64,000 nt of DNA from Chersky-840 sp963811775 (GCA_963811775.1 CAWESO010000009.1:62001-126000); one strand, 5' to 3'. Numbered from the stretch's first letter, positions 16,738-25,231 are shown. Made by a program: numbers and translations. The notes: generated by a model not told the origin, from the letters alone.

Positions 16738-17436
16738 TCAGTACAGCGGCGACCAGGGGCTCGTGCGCAGCAGCCGGCTGTCCCAGTTGTCGCGGTAGGC
16801 GAGGGCGTCGTGCATGAACTGGCCGGGCTGGCGGTGCGCCGGATCGGTGTCGTGGGTGAGCAGGTGCATGAGGACCTGGTGGTTCACGATCTTCTGCATC
16901 AGGATCGCCTCTTTACGCAGGCCCGTGCCGAAGGCCACCTGGAAGACGGCCTGGATGTCGAGGAGGTTGGCCGCCCGCTCCTTCATGGGCCCGTAGTACC
17001 CCGTCCCCCAGAACTCGACGTAGTCGTCGATGGGCGCGTGCGGGTGACCGGTGTCCTCCATGTACAGCGACAGTTCGTGGGTGGCGCCGTCGGTCGGCAC
17101 GGTGGTGAGGTCGATCTCCCCCATGGGCGACCAGTGAACGGGGAAGAGCACCTTGCCCGTGACGCTGTGGCGCAGCTCGTCGACCTTGCGGGCCCAGGCC
17201 TTCAGGTCACCGCGCTGGACCCGCCGGGCCAGGTCCTCCCACGCCGCCCCATCGCGCAGGGCGGTGATGGTCACCACGTTGTAGGCGGGGCCGCTCCCGT
17301 GGGCGTGGTGGCAGAACCACAACAACCGGGCGTCGTCGCTCTTGGCCAGGATCGGCATCCACTCGTCTCGGAACGCCGCCTCGAATTCCTCTTCGGCCGC
17401 CCCCTTGACCTGATGTGTCTCGTGCAGGAAGAGCAT
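16738..17436 (-). CDS. Conserved protein of unknown function, NIPSNAP-like alpha/beta barrel
   Basis: The 232-residue soluble protein starts LFLHETHQVKGAAEEEFEAA and is rich in aromatic and histidine residues (LWFCHHAHGSGPAYNVV). The pattern of strand-helix repeats, with a second similar half from about residue 110 (HELSLYMEDTGHPH), resembles dimeric alpha-beta barrel proteins of the NIPSNAP/EthD group. I do not recognise a catalytic motif. It is divergent from the acyl carrier protein gene across an 85-bp gap. Confidence 0.6.
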   Translation of the reverse strand: MLFLHETHQVKGAAEEEFEAAFRDEWMPILAKSDDARLLWFCHHAHGSGPAYNVVTITALRDGAAWEDLARRVQRGDLKAWARKVDELRHSVTGKVLFPVHWSPMGEIDLTTVPTDGATHELSLYMEDTGHPHAPIDDYVEFWGTGYYGPMKERAANLLDIQAVFQVAFGTGLRKEAILMQKIVNHQVLMHLLTHDTDPAHRQPGQFMHDALAYRDNWDSRLLRTSPWSPLY

Positions 17437-17521
17437 GGGCGGTCACTGTACGGCCTTCGCCGCTTGGGCGCCCTCCAGGCTGCCTCGGTCGCCGCCCCCG
17501 AGCCCGGGCTAATCTCCGGCC

Positions 17522-17773
17522 ATGGACGAGGCAATCCGGTCGATCCTGGCCGAGCACGGACGTCTGTCGGTCGACGCGTCCCAGCTGGGGGAGGATGACG
17601 ACCTCTACCGGCTCGGGCTCACGTCACACGGAACGGTCAACGTCATGCTCGCCATCGAAGACGAGTTCGAGATCGAGATCCCCGACACGCTGATGCGCAA
17701 GTCCACGTTCCAGACGATCGCATCCATCCGCGCCGCCGTCGTCGAGGTCACGAACAGCGCCCAGAGCGCCTGA
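17522..17773 (+). CDS. Stand-alone acyl carrier protein
   Basis: The 83-residue protein has the four-helix ACP pattern with the phosphopantetheine site in LYRLGLTSHGTVNVML; Ser35 replaces the usual D-S-L context with T-S-H. Acidic helix II/III EDEFEIEIPDTLM follows. This TSH variant occurs in discrete carrier proteins outside housekeeping fatty-acid synthesis. It is 6 bp upstream of an SDR gene, so the pair may modify a carrier-bound acyl group. No synthase or ligase gene is adjacent. Confidence 0.83.
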   Translation: MDEAIRSILAEHGRLSVDASQLGEDDDLYRLGLTSHGTVNVMLAIEDEFEIEIPDTLMRKSTFQTIASIRAAVVEVTNSAQSA

Positions 17774-17779
17774 GACGCG

Positions 17780-18619
17780 ATGGGTCGCCTCGAGGGACGG
17801 CGGGCGGTGGTCACCGGGGGTGCGTCGGGCATCGGCGAGGCCACGGTCCGGCTCTTCGTCAGTGAGGGGGCGTCCGTCGTCGTGGCCGACATCGACGACG
17901 ACCGCGGCCGGTCGGTCGCCGACGAGTGCGGGGTCCAAGCTCGGTTCGTGCACACCGACGTCACCTCCGAACGCGACGTCGAAGCCGCGGTGGCGACGGC
18001 AGTCGACGCCTTCGGCGGCCTCGACTGCATGTTCAACAACGCCGGCAACCCCGGGTCGACGGGTGGGATCGAGGACGTCGACATGGCGATGTTCGACCGC
18101 ACCGTCGCCATCCATCTGCGCGGGGTCTTCCTCGGCATCCGGGCCGCGGCCCGCGTCATGCGACCCCAGGGACAGGGCAGCATCATCAACACCGCCAGCG
18201 TGGCCGGGCTGGCGGCCAACTACGCCGGCCACGACTACAGCGCGTGCAAGGCGGCCATCGCCCACCTGACGCGGACGACGGCCAACGAGCTCGGCGAGCA
18301 CGGGGTCCGCGTGAACGCCATCTGTCCGGGCGGCATCGCCACCTCCATCTTCGCCCGGGCCGCCGGGCTCGAGGGCGGCGACGCCCAGCGCACGGTGGAG
18401 CTCATGTCCGTGGCGCTCGGCGACATGGCGCCGATCCGGCGCGCCGGCCGGCCTCTCGACATCGCCGAGGCCGCCCTGTGGCTGGCCAGCGACGCCTCGA
18501 GTTTCGTGAACGGCCAGGCCATCGCCGTCGACGGCGGGCTCACCACCGGGTCCCTCTACCGCCAGCAACACGCCCGCATCGAAGGACTGCTCGAGCTGCT
18601 GCACACTCCCCCGTCCTGA
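17780..18619 (+). CDS. Short-chain dehydrogenase/reductase (SDR)
   Basis: The 279-residue classical SDR has the cofactor motif TGGASGIG at about 11-18, VVVADIDDD (Asp after strand 2 suggests NAD preference), NNAGNPGS, catalytic Tyr153 and Lys157 in YSACK, and the family C-terminal FVNGQAIAVDGG. It follows the ACP gene with 6 bp spacing and so is probably cotranscribed. It would oxidise or reduce a secondary alcohol/ketone; the substrate is unknown. Confidence 0.87.
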   Translation: MGRLEGRRAVVTGGASGIGEATVRLFVSEGASVVVADIDDDRGRSVADECGVQARFVHTDVTSERDVEAAVATAVDAFGGLDCMFNNAGNPGSTGGIEDVDMAMFDRTVAIHLRGVFLGIRAAARVMRPQGQGSIINTASVAGLAANYAGHDYSACKAAIAHLTRTTANELGEHGVRVNAICPGGIATSIFARAAGLEGGDAQRTVELMSVALGDMAPIRRAGRPLDIAEAALWLASDASSFVNGQAIAVDGGLTTGSLYRQQHARIEGLLELLHTPPS

Positions 18620-18688
18620 TCGTCGGGGTCGGGCCACGGGGGTGCGGCACTCGGGTCGCGACCCGTCGTGCCCCGCACGCCGGTCGCG

Positions 18689-19477
18689 TCAGGCCCGGGT
18701 CCGGCCCTGGTCCAAGGCGTACACCAGCGTGACCTGTGCCGACACCTGCTGGGTGCCGGCCTCGAGCGGCACCGAGCTGCGGGCACTCGGGGCCTCGGCG
18801 GTGCCGGCCGCCAGCGGCGGCTCGAAGCCGAAGTCGGGTGTGGACTGGTCCGTGAGCGAGCACACCGGGCCCAGCGTTTCGCCCGCGGCGCGCGCCATCG
18901 ACCGGGCGTGGCTCACGGCCTGGTGCACGGCGTCGGCCCGGGCCGAGTCCTCGATCGTGCGCGGGTCGGCGATCGAGAAGGTCAACGAGTCGATGCGGGT
19001 CGCGTCGCCCCCCGCCGCCGTCACCGAGTCGAGCAGCGACCCCGCCGTGGAGAGGTCGTGCACGGTGGCCGTGATGGTGTTCGCCATCTCGTAGCCGGTG
19101 ACCGCCCCCGTCGGTCCGTACTGGGGTTGGATCGACACGTTCGAGGTCTGGATGTCCTTGGCGGCGACGCCGCCCTGCCTGAGCACCGCCGTCACGGCCG
19201 ACGCCCTGGTGTCGTCGTCGACGAGCGAGGCCCGGGCGCTCGGATCGGTGACGTCGATGTCGAGCGACACGGTCAGGAGATCCGGTGTGGCGGTGGCGTT
19301 GCCGGCCCCCTGCACCGTGAGCCTCGGCGCCGAGCCGACGCACGATGCCGAGGGCGGGCGCGCCCCCGATGCGGCCGCGGCCCCCGAGGTCACCGCCAAC
19401 CCGAGGGCGCTCCCCCCGAGAGCGAGGGCGGCGACGATGCCGACCGTCCCGGCCACGCGCGCTGTGGTGTGCTCCAT
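18689..19477 (-). CDS. Secreted SIMPL (DUF541) domain protein
   Basis: The 262-residue protein has a signal peptide ending near VTSGAAAA. A SIMPL/DUF541 domain follows: LTVQGAGNATATPDLLTV, then KDIQTSNVSIQPQYGP, then ANTITATVHDLSTAG and VSAQVTLVYAL at the end. Members are periplasmic or exported proteins of mostly unknown function. ATG 19477 has its own Shine-Dalgarno (GGGAGGGA). The upstream oxidoreductase gene reads 88 bp into this gene in another frame, which is odd. Confidence 0.82.
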   Translation of the reverse strand: MEHTTARVAGTVGIVAALALGGSALGLAVTSGAAAASGARPPSASCVGSAPRLTVQGAGNATATPDLLTVSLDIDVTDPSARASLVDDDTRASAVTAVLRQGGVAAKDIQTSNVSIQPQYGPTGAVTGYEMANTITATVHDLSTAGSLLDSVTAAGGDATRIDSLTFSIADPRTIEDSARADAVHQAVSHARSMARAAGETLGPVCSLTDQSTPDFGFEPPLAAGTAEAPSARSSVPLEAGTQQVSAQVTLVYALDQGRTRA

Positions 19478-20586
19478 GTCGAGCGTCCCTCCCCGGTGGG
19501 CGCCACGGACCCGACCCGACGGGCCCGGCGCTTCACCACCGGTTCAGACGCACGCCGGGGCGCGTTCGTTCCCGCTCCGGGAAAAGGTGTCGAGCTCGAG
19601 CGCGCCAGGAGCGGGCCCACCTGCTCCCCGAAGGCCGCGATCTGGTCGCACAGCTCGTCGAGGGAGCGGTTGACGAAGCGCATCTGGAGGTGCGACACGC
19701 CCATGTCGATGAGCTCGGCCAGGTTCTCGGCGATCCGGTCCGGGCTGCCCGCGATCGTGCCCCGGGGGAGCTCGCGGTCGGGCTCACCCACGTGGAACAC
19801 GCCGGCCAGGGCGCCGATCTCGATGGGTGCGCCGGCACGGAGCTCCTGGCGCAGCTCGAGGAGCTGCGTCACCTGGTCGCGCATGTCGCTGCGGCGCACG
19901 GTCTGGGGAAGCCACCCGTCGCCGCGCTGGGCGGCGCGGCGCAACGCGGCCCGCGACGACCCTCCCACCCAGACCGGGGGGCGCGGCTGCTGACGGGGAC
20001 GGGGGCTGAGCCCCATCTCCGTGGCAGGCCAGCGCGGGCCCGCCAGCGTCGGGAACTCGTCGGTGAACGCCGCGGTGATGGCGTCGATGGCCTCGTCCAG
20101 CGCGCCGCCACGCTCGTCGAAGGGCGGGCCGAAGAGGTCGAACTCCTCGTTCACGTGCCCCGCCCCCACACCCATGATGACGCGGCCACCCGACAGCACG
20201 TCCAGGGTGGAGAACTCCTTGGCGGCGCGCAGCGGATGGCGGTGGGCGGCGACGTAGATGTGGGACATGAGCCGGATGCGGGTGGTGATGCCCGCCAACC
20301 AGCCCAGGGTGGCGATGGTGTCGTACCACGTCGTGCTCATGGCTCCGGCCAGGCGGCGCGGGATGGCGGTGTGGTCGCACACGGCCACGTAGAAGAACCC
20401 GCTGTCCTCGGCCTGGCGCGCCACCCGAGCCAGCTCGGCCGGACCCGACTGCAGCTCCCAGTCCGCCACGTAGATCGTGGACTGGGACTGGATCGGCAAC
20501 TGGATGCCGAAGGCGACCTGGCCCTCGGGGACGACCTGGACCGTCCCCTCGGCACCGGCCCGCGTGGCGGGCTCACCTGTTGCCAC
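19390..20586 (-). CDS. LLM-class (F420-type) oxidoreductase
   Basis: The 398-residue frame contains a luciferase-like TIM barrel. Family landmarks are VAFGIQLPIQSQ, FFYVAVCDHTAIPRRLAG, RIRLMSHIYVAAHRHP, STLDVLSGGRVIMGVGAGH and PPVWVGGSS. These proteins usually use coenzyme F420 (or FMN). It starts at GTG 20586, 21 bp after the small acyl-CoA dehydrogenase subunit, so it belongs to that operon. The last roughly 55 residues are low-complexity arginine/proline and run into the SIMPL gene. In the next frame the protein would end at 19533 with PGVRLNRW, so a frameshift near 19585 is possible. Confidence 0.82.
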   Translation of the reverse strand: MATGEPATRAGAEGTVQVVPEGQVAFGIQLPIQSQSTIYVADWELQSGPAELARVARQAEDSGFFYVAVCDHTAIPRRLAGAMSTTWYDTIATLGWLAGITTRIRLMSHIYVAAHRHPLRAAKEFSTLDVLSGGRVIMGVGAGHVNEEFDLFGPPFDERGGALDEAIDAITAAFTDEFPTLAGPRWPATEMGLSPRPRQQPRPPVWVGGSSRAALRRAAQRGDGWLPQTVRRSDMRDQVTQLLELRQELRAGAPIEIGALAGVFHVGEPDRELPRGTIAGSPDRIAENLAELIDMGVSHLQMRFVNRSLDELCDQIAAFGEQVGPLLARSSSTPFPGAGTNAPRRASEPVVKRRARRVGSVAPTGEGRSTWSTPQRAWPGRSASSPPSLSGGAPSGWR

Positions 20587-20607
20587 GATCCGTCCTCTCG
20601 CTGTCGG

Positions 20608-21606
20608 TCAGTAGCGCTCGGCCACGAGCTCGGCCAGAGCGTTCGCCCCGTCGAGCTCCTCGGCCAGCACCCGGGCGCGCATGAGGTAGAGGTGCGCCGG
20701 CACCTCCCACGTGAAGCCCATGCCCCCGTGCACCTGGATGCACGTCTTGGCGTTGGCGAGCGCCGCTTCCATGGCCAGCAGCCCGGCCCCGGCCGCGGCC
20801 CGCTCGGCGTCACCGACATCGGGCTGGTCGATGGTCACCGCCGCGGCGTGCACGGCGGCACGCGCCACTTCGGACCGCACCAGCATGTCGGCGCACAGGT
20901 GCTTCACGGCCTGGAACGACCCGATGGGCTTGCCGAACTGCTCGCGCTCTTTGGCATAGGCCACGGCCAGGTCCACCGTCGCTCCGGCCAACCCCACGAG
21001 CATCGCACCGCCGAGGACCGCCGCGTCACGTCGCCAGCGCGCCACGTCGTGGGGACCGCCCACCCGCTCCCCCTCAGGCAGCTCGTCGACCCGCCACACC
21101 GGGGTCAGCGGGTCGAGCGACCGAGCGACGGCCACGGCGTCGAGGGAGGCGGGGTCCACCACGGCCAACGAGTCCTCTCCCACCACCACCAGCGCGCCGA
21201 GCGAGCCCAGGTGGGCCACCACGATCGGGCCCGGCCCATCCGGCGCGCCCGGCGTCCGGCCTCGGGGGCGACGGTGCACGGCACCGACCATCACCGTGCC
21301 GTCGGCGGCGCCGGGGATCACGCCGGCGGCGAGGTGCGAGGCGAGGATGGGCCCGGGCACGAGGGCCCGGCCGAGCTCCTCGAACACCACGGCGGCCGCG
21401 GCGCAGGGCAACCCGAGGCCGCCGCGGTCCTCGGCCAGGCGCAAGGAGAACACCCCGGCCTCGGCGAGCTCGGACCAGCCCGCCTGGTCGATGGTGACGT
21501 GCTCGCCCTCGGCGCCGCGCACCTTGTCGAGCGGGAATCGCCCGGCGCACAGCCGGCGCATGCCGTCGGCCAGCGCCACCTCGTCCTCGGAGAGCTCGAA
21601 GTCCAT
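20608..21606 (-). CDS. Acyl-CoA dehydrogenase, small subunit of heteromeric pair (FadE/ChsE type)
   Basis: The 332-residue protein is shorter than ordinary acyl-CoA dehydrogenases (about 380-400). It has the C-terminal helical domain with REQFGKPIGSFQAVKHLCAD and IQVHGGMGFTWEVPAHLYLM but a degenerate middle beta domain. This is the pattern of the noncatalytic-size partner in alpha2beta2 steroid dehydrogenases such as FadE26/27 and FadE28/29. I chose ATG 21606 (MDFELSEDE). It follows the large subunit by 19 bp. Together they would introduce a 2,3-double bond into a bulky acyl-CoA. Confidence 0.84.
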   Translation of the reverse strand: MDFELSEDEVALADGMRRLCAGRFPLDKVRGAEGEHVTIDQAGWSELAEAGVFSLRLAEDRGGLGLPCAAAAVVFEELGRALVPGPILASHLAAGVIPGAADGTVMVGAVHRRPRGRTPGAPDGPGPIVVAHLGSLGALVVVGEDSLAVVDPASLDAVAVARSLDPLTPVWRVDELPEGERVGGPHDVARWRRDAAVLGGAMLVGLAGATVDLAVAYAKEREQFGKPIGSFQAVKHLCADMLVRSEVARAAVHAAAVTIDQPDVGDAERAAAGAGLLAMEAALANAKTCIQVHGGMGFTWEVPAHLYLMRARVLAEELDGANALAELVAERY

Positions 21607-21625
21607 CGCTGTCGCCGCCTCCGCC

Positions 21626-22822
21626 TCAGCCCTTGGGCAGGCCGAGGATGCGCTCGGCGATGATGTTGCGCTGGATCTGCGACGTCCCCGCCGCAATGGT
21701 GCGCGAGAAGCCGTGCACCCACGTGTTCACGATCTCGGCGTTGCCGACCGAGCCCACCCCGTCGGGGCCCCGGTCGCCGGGGAACTCCCCGAACACCATC
21801 CCCGCCGGGCCCACGAGGTCCATGCCCAGCTCGCCGATGCGCTGCCGCAGCTCCGACAGTGCGAGCTTGTAGACGCTGCCGCCGATGCCGGGCACACCGG
21901 TGCGCGCCGCCTGCGACACGTTGCGCCGTGCCAACGCCCACAGTGCGTCGAGCTCGGCCCCGAGGTGCCCGACCTTGCGGCGCACCTCGGCCTCGTCCCA
22001 CGCCCCGGTGCGGCGCGCGATGGCGCGCAGCCCCCGCAGGAACTCCATGGACTGGAGCACCTCGCCGACGAAGGCCGTGCCGCGCTCGAAGCTCAGGGTC
22101 GTCATGGTGACGCGCCAGCCGTCGTTCTCGTCACCGATCCGGTTGGTCACCGGCACCCGGACGTTGTCGAGGAAGAGCTCGCCGAACTCCGTCGATCCCG
22201 CGATGGTCTTCAGGGGCCGGAAGTCGATGCCGGGTCGGTCCATGGGCAGCGCCAGCCACGTGATGCCGCGGTGGCGGCTGTCCTCGGGCCCGGTACGCAC
22301 CAGCAACTCGCAGTAGTCGGCCACCTCGGCGTGCGAGGTCCAGATCTTCTGCCCCGTCACGATGTACTCGTCGCCGTCGCGCTCGGCCCGGGTGCGCAGC
22401 GACGCCAGGTCGCTGCCGGCGCCGGGCTCGGAGAATCCCTGGCACCACACCTCGTCGCCTCGCAGGATGGGTGGAAGGAACCGGGCCCGCTGCTCGGGCG
22501 TGCCCTCGACGATCACCGTCGGCCCGGCGTGGAGGAGGCCGACGAAGTTCACCCCCACGTAGGGGGCGTGTGCCCGCTCCAGCTCCTCGAGGTAGATGAG
22601 CTGCTCGACGGGGCTCGCCCCCCGGCCTCCGCCCTCGACGGGCCAGTCGATGCCGGCGTAGCCGGCGTCGAAGAGCATGCGCTGCCACGTGGTGTCGTAC
22701 ACGCGTCGTCCGGGCCAGTCCAACGACGACGGCTTGGATGGGAGGGTCGGGAGGACCTCGGCCAGCCACGTGCGCAACTGGGCGCGGAAGGCTTCTTCGC
22801 TCTCGGAGTAGCGGAGGTCCAT
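21626..22822 (-). CDS. Acyl-CoA dehydrogenase, large subunit of heteromeric pair (FadE/ChsE type)
   Basis: The 398-residue protein starts MDLRYSESEEAFRAQLRTWL, typical of this group. It keeps the FAD-binding signature WCQGFSEPGAGSDLASLRTR, the beta-domain YIVTGQKIWTSHAEVADYC, FGELFLDNVRVPVTNRIG and the C-terminal SRTIAAGTSQIQRNIIAERI. The start is ATG 22822; the frame continues upstream but loses family similarity. It sits between the amidohydrolase and the small subunit. Large+small adjacency identifies the heterotetrameric class used on steroid side chains and rings; the exact substrate is not deducible. Confidence 0.86.
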   Translation of the reverse strand: MDLRYSESEEAFRAQLRTWLAEVLPTLPSKPSSLDWPGRRVYDTTWQRMLFDAGYAGIDWPVEGGGRGASPVEQLIYLEELERAHAPYVGVNFVGLLHAGPTVIVEGTPEQRARFLPPILRGDEVWCQGFSEPGAGSDLASLRTRAERDGDEYIVTGQKIWTSHAEVADYCELLVRTGPEDSRHRGITWLALPMDRPGIDFRPLKTIAGSTEFGELFLDNVRVPVTNRIGDENDGWRVTMTTLSFERGTAFVGEVLQSMEFLRGLRAIARRTGAWDEAEVRRKVGHLGAELDALWALARRNVSQAARTGVPGIGGSVYKLALSELRQRIGELGMDLVGPAGMVFGEFPGDRGPDGVGSVGNAEIVNTWVHGFSRTIAAGTSQIQRNIIAERILGLPKG

Positions 22823-22859
22823 GCGGTGATCCGACGTCGACGACGAGCCCGGGGCCGGC

Positions 22860-24074
22860 CTACGGCGCCAGGTGATCGAGCCCGAAGAGCCGGATGGCGT
22901 TGCCCCTGACGATCTTGCGGCGCGTGTCGTCGTCGAGATGCACCATCTGCGCCTCGGCGATCTCCTTGGTGTGGGGCCACGTGGAGTCCGAGTGCGGGTA
23001 GTCGGACTCGTAGGTGATGTTGTCGACGCCGATCTCCTCCACCGAGCGCAGGCCGTGCGCATCGTCGAAGAAGCAGCCGTAGACCTGGCGGCGGAAGTAC
23101 GTGGACGGCGGTTCCGGCACCTTGTCGGCCACCCCGCCCCAGCCGCGGTTCTCCTCCCACACCTTGTCGGCGCGCTCGAGGATGTAGGGGATCCAGCCGA
23201 TCTGGCCCTCGGAGTAGGCGAGCATGAGGGTCGGAAAGCGCACCAGGACCCCCGAGAACAAGAAGTCGACCAGCGAGAAGGTGGCGTTGGTGTGCGTGAG
23301 CGTCGACCCCACCGCCGGGGGTGCGTCGGCGGAGGTGGAGGGCATCTTCGAGGACGAGCCGATATGCATGTTGACGACCGTGCTCGTCTCGGCACAGGCC
23401 GAGAAGAACGGGTCCCAGTAGTTGTCGGGGTCGTGCACCGACGGCAGCCCGAGGAAAGGCGGGATCTCGCTGAAGCACACCGCCCTGACCCCGCGCGCCG
23501 CGTTGCGTCGCACCTCGGCCGCGGCCAGCTTCGCGTCCCACAGCGGGATGAGGCACAGCGGGATGAGCCGACCGCCGGAGTCGGCACACCACTCGTCGAC
23601 CATCCAGTCGTTGTAAGCCTTGACGCACAACAGCGCCAGGTCCTTGTCGGCCGCCTCGGTGAAGGTCTGCCCGCAAAAGCGGGGGAAGGTCGGGAAGCAC
23701 AGCGAGGCCTCAATATGGTTGAGGTCCATGTCCTCGAGGCGGGGCTTCACCGAGTACGCGCCCGGCCGCATGTCGTCGTAGGTGACCCCGGTGATGGTCA
23801 CGTCCTCGCGCGGCACGCCCACGGCCGCGTCGAGGCGGAGAAGGGGGCGACGCAGCTCCTCGTAGTACCACCAGTCGGTGGGAACGCCTTCGGCACCGGG
23901 TTGCACCGTGAGCTTTCCGCCCACGAAGGTGATCTCGCCCATGGGAGCGCGCACGATGCGCGGGCCGACGTCGCGGTACTTGGCCGGCAACCGGTCGACC
24001 CACACGTTGGCGGGCTCCACGACGTGGTCGTCGACGGAAACGATCCTCGGCAGCTCGGCCACGCGAGCGAGCAT
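22860..24074 (-). CDS. Amidohydrolase-family (amidohydrolase_2) metal-dependent hydrolase
   Basis: The 404-residue protein opens with RIVSVDDHVVEPANVW. It has metal-site-like elements throughout a TIM barrel: CFPTFPRFCGQ, VVNMHIGSSSKMP and the final VDNITYESDYPHSDSTWP with its conserved aspartate and histidine. It ends IVRGNAIRLFGLDHLAP, as is usual for amidohydrolase_2 proteins linked to ring cleavage or decarboxylation. It is the first gene of the operon running to the LLM oxidoreductase and has an operator copy 11 bp upstream of its ATG. Whether it is a hydrolase or a decarboxylase is open. Confidence 0.84.
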   Translation of the reverse strand: MLARVAELPRIVSVDDHVVEPANVWVDRLPAKYRDVGPRIVRAPMGEITFVGGKLTVQPGAEGVPTDWWYYEELRRPLLRLDAAVGVPREDVTITGVTYDDMRPGAYSVKPRLEDMDLNHIEASLCFPTFPRFCGQTFTEAADKDLALLCVKAYNDWMVDEWCADSGGRLIPLCLIPLWDAKLAAAEVRRNAARGVRAVCFSEIPPFLGLPSVHDPDNYWDPFFSACAETSTVVNMHIGSSSKMPSTSADAPPAVGSTLTHTNATFSLVDFLFSGVLVRFPTLMLAYSEGQIGWIPYILERADKVWEENRGWGGVADKVPEPPSTYFRRQVYGCFFDDAHGLRSVEEIGVDNITYESDYPHSDSTWPHTKEIAEAQMVHLDDDTRRKIVRGNAIRLFGLDHLAP

Positions 24075-24084
24075 AGCCAGCGAT

Positions 24085-24099
24085 CTGACGGCGTGTCAG
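24085..24099 (-). promoter_or_regulatory. Shared palindromic operator, copy 2
   Basis: Reading the minus strand the site is CTGACACGCCGTCAG, with perfect 5-bp arms. It lies in the 54-bp gap between the divergent amidohydrolase operon (start 24074) and the NRDE gene (start 24129), so close to both starts that a bound protein would block transcription. Confidence 0.6.
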
Positions 24100-24128
24100 T
24101 TTGCGCGCGGACCACTACCCTGGCCCTG

Positions 24129-24995
24129 ATGTGCCTGCTCGTGGTGGTGTCGCGCCTCGATCCCGCGGCCCCGTTGGTGATCGGCGCCAACCGCGACGAA
24201 CGGCTCGATCGCCCGGCGCAGGCCATGACCGTGCTGCGCACGGCCGACCCACGCATCCTCGGCGGACGTGACGAGGAGGCCGGGGGCACGTGGCTGGCGG
24301 TGAACGAGCACGGGGTCGTGGCCGGTCTCACCAATCGGCCCTCGCCCGAGGGACGCGACCCGGCGAAGCGCTCGCGCGGCGAGTTGCCCCTGGCCCTCGC
24401 CCAGCACCGCGACGCCGCGTCGGCGGTGGAGGAATTCGTGGCGACGCGCCGGCCCGCCGACTACAACCCGGCCTGGCTCCTGGTCGGGGACAGGGACTCG
24501 CTGTACTCGCTGGACATGACGGGCTCGGGCGACGACCCTCCCGGCGTCGAAACGCTGGGCCCCGGCGTCCACATCCTCGAGAACAACCCGCTTCATGCCG
24601 ATTCGTCCAAGGCCCGCCACGTGCGGGGGCTTCTGGGCGACGTCGCCGCGCTCGGGGGCGAGGACCTCGTGCACCGGGTGCGCGCCGTGCTCGTCGACCA
24701 CAGCGTGCCGGCCGGCTCCGAGGCCGGCGATGCCAGCCGAGGCGATGCCGGCGGAGGCGATGCCGGCGGAGACAGTGGCGGTGGAGGCGATGCCGGCGGG
24801 GACAGTGGCGGTGGAGCCGGCACCGTCCGGAAGGTGGGGACGTTGGCGGCCTGCGTGCACACCGACAACTACGGCACGCGGTCGTCGACGCTCGTGCGCG
24901 TGGCCGCCGGGCCGGGCCGACCCCAGGTGCTGCTGGCCGACGGACACCCGTGCTCGTCGGCCTTCGTGGACGTCACGGGCCTGTTCGAGCCCTGA
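24129..24995 (+). CDS. NRDE (TANGO2) family protein
   Basis: The 288-residue protein begins MCLLVVVSRLDP and carries the signature GANRDERLDRPA at about 22-33, then GGRDEEAGGTWLAVNEHGVV, LLVGDRDSLYSLDM and GTRSSTLVRV. The N-terminal cysteine is typical of Ntn-hydrolase-like members. Human TANGO2 is linked to lipid/CoA and haem metabolism, but the molecular role is unsettled. Residues about 198-228 are an inserted glycine/aspartate tandem repeat that interrupts an otherwise normal-length domain. The start is ATG 24129, only 30 bp after operator copy 2. Confidence 0.83.
   Translation: MCLLVVVSRLDPAAPLVIGANRDERLDRPAQAMTVLRTADPRILGGRDEEAGGTWLAVNEHGVVAGLTNRPSPEGRDPAKRSRGELPLALAQHRDAASAVEEFVATRRPADYNPAWLLVGDRDSLYSLDMTGSGDDPPGVETLGPGVHILENNPLHADSSKARHVRGLLGDVAALGGEDLVHRVRAVLVDHSVPAGSEAGDASRGDAGGGDAGGDSGGGGDAGGDSGGGAGTVRKVGTLAACVHTDNYGTRSSTLVRVAAGPGRPQVLLADGHPCSSAFVDVTGLFEP
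24740..24814 (+). repeat. 15/30-bp tandem repeat inside the NRDE gene
   Basis: A 30-bp unit starting AGGCGATGCCGGCGG occurs at 24755-24784 and 24785-24814 with one mismatch, preceded by a 15-bp half unit at 24740. It encodes GDAGGDSGGG. The length is a multiple of three, so copy-number change keeps the frame. Confidence 0.85.
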
Positions 24996-25035
24996 GCCCC
25001 TCTCCGCACGTGCGGCGAGCGGCGCGACGTGCTCG

Positions 25036-25164
25036 CTACTTGCCGTCCCAGCCCTTCCGGGCCTGCTTCTGCTCGGCCTGCTTCTGATGCTTGGCCGCCC
25101 GCTTCTCCTTGACGCTGCGGCCCGGCTTCTTCGACTCTGCGCTCGGTCGTGACTTCTCTGCCAT
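25036..25164 (-). CDS. Small lysine/arginine-rich protein (42 aa)
   Basis: ATG 25164 opens a 43-codon frame encoding MAEKSRPSAESKKPGRSVKE followed by KRAAKHQKQAEQKQARKGWD and GK. The protein is highly basic, predicted disordered or helical, and resembles short conserved actinobacterial proteins ending in KGWDGK. Codon third positions are G/C as in neighbours, which supports it being real. The role is unknown; nucleic-acid binding is only a guess. It lies between the NRDE gene (convergent, 40 bp) and the SnoaL-like gene (divergent). Confidence 0.7.
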   Translation of the reverse strand: MAEKSRPSAESKKPGRSVKEKRAAKHQKQAEQKQARKGWDGK

Positions 25165-25231
25165 GTCGTCAGCCTACGGCCCGGGGCGTCCGGGCCGCGT
25201 CACCGGCCCCGATGGCGCTACCTTGCGGGCG

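Noticed and set aside
22872..24128. Long plus-strand frame leading into the NRDE gene
   Set aside because: Antisense to the amidohydrolase gene with histidine/arginine/valine-rich composition; the NRDE protein starts at ATG 24129.
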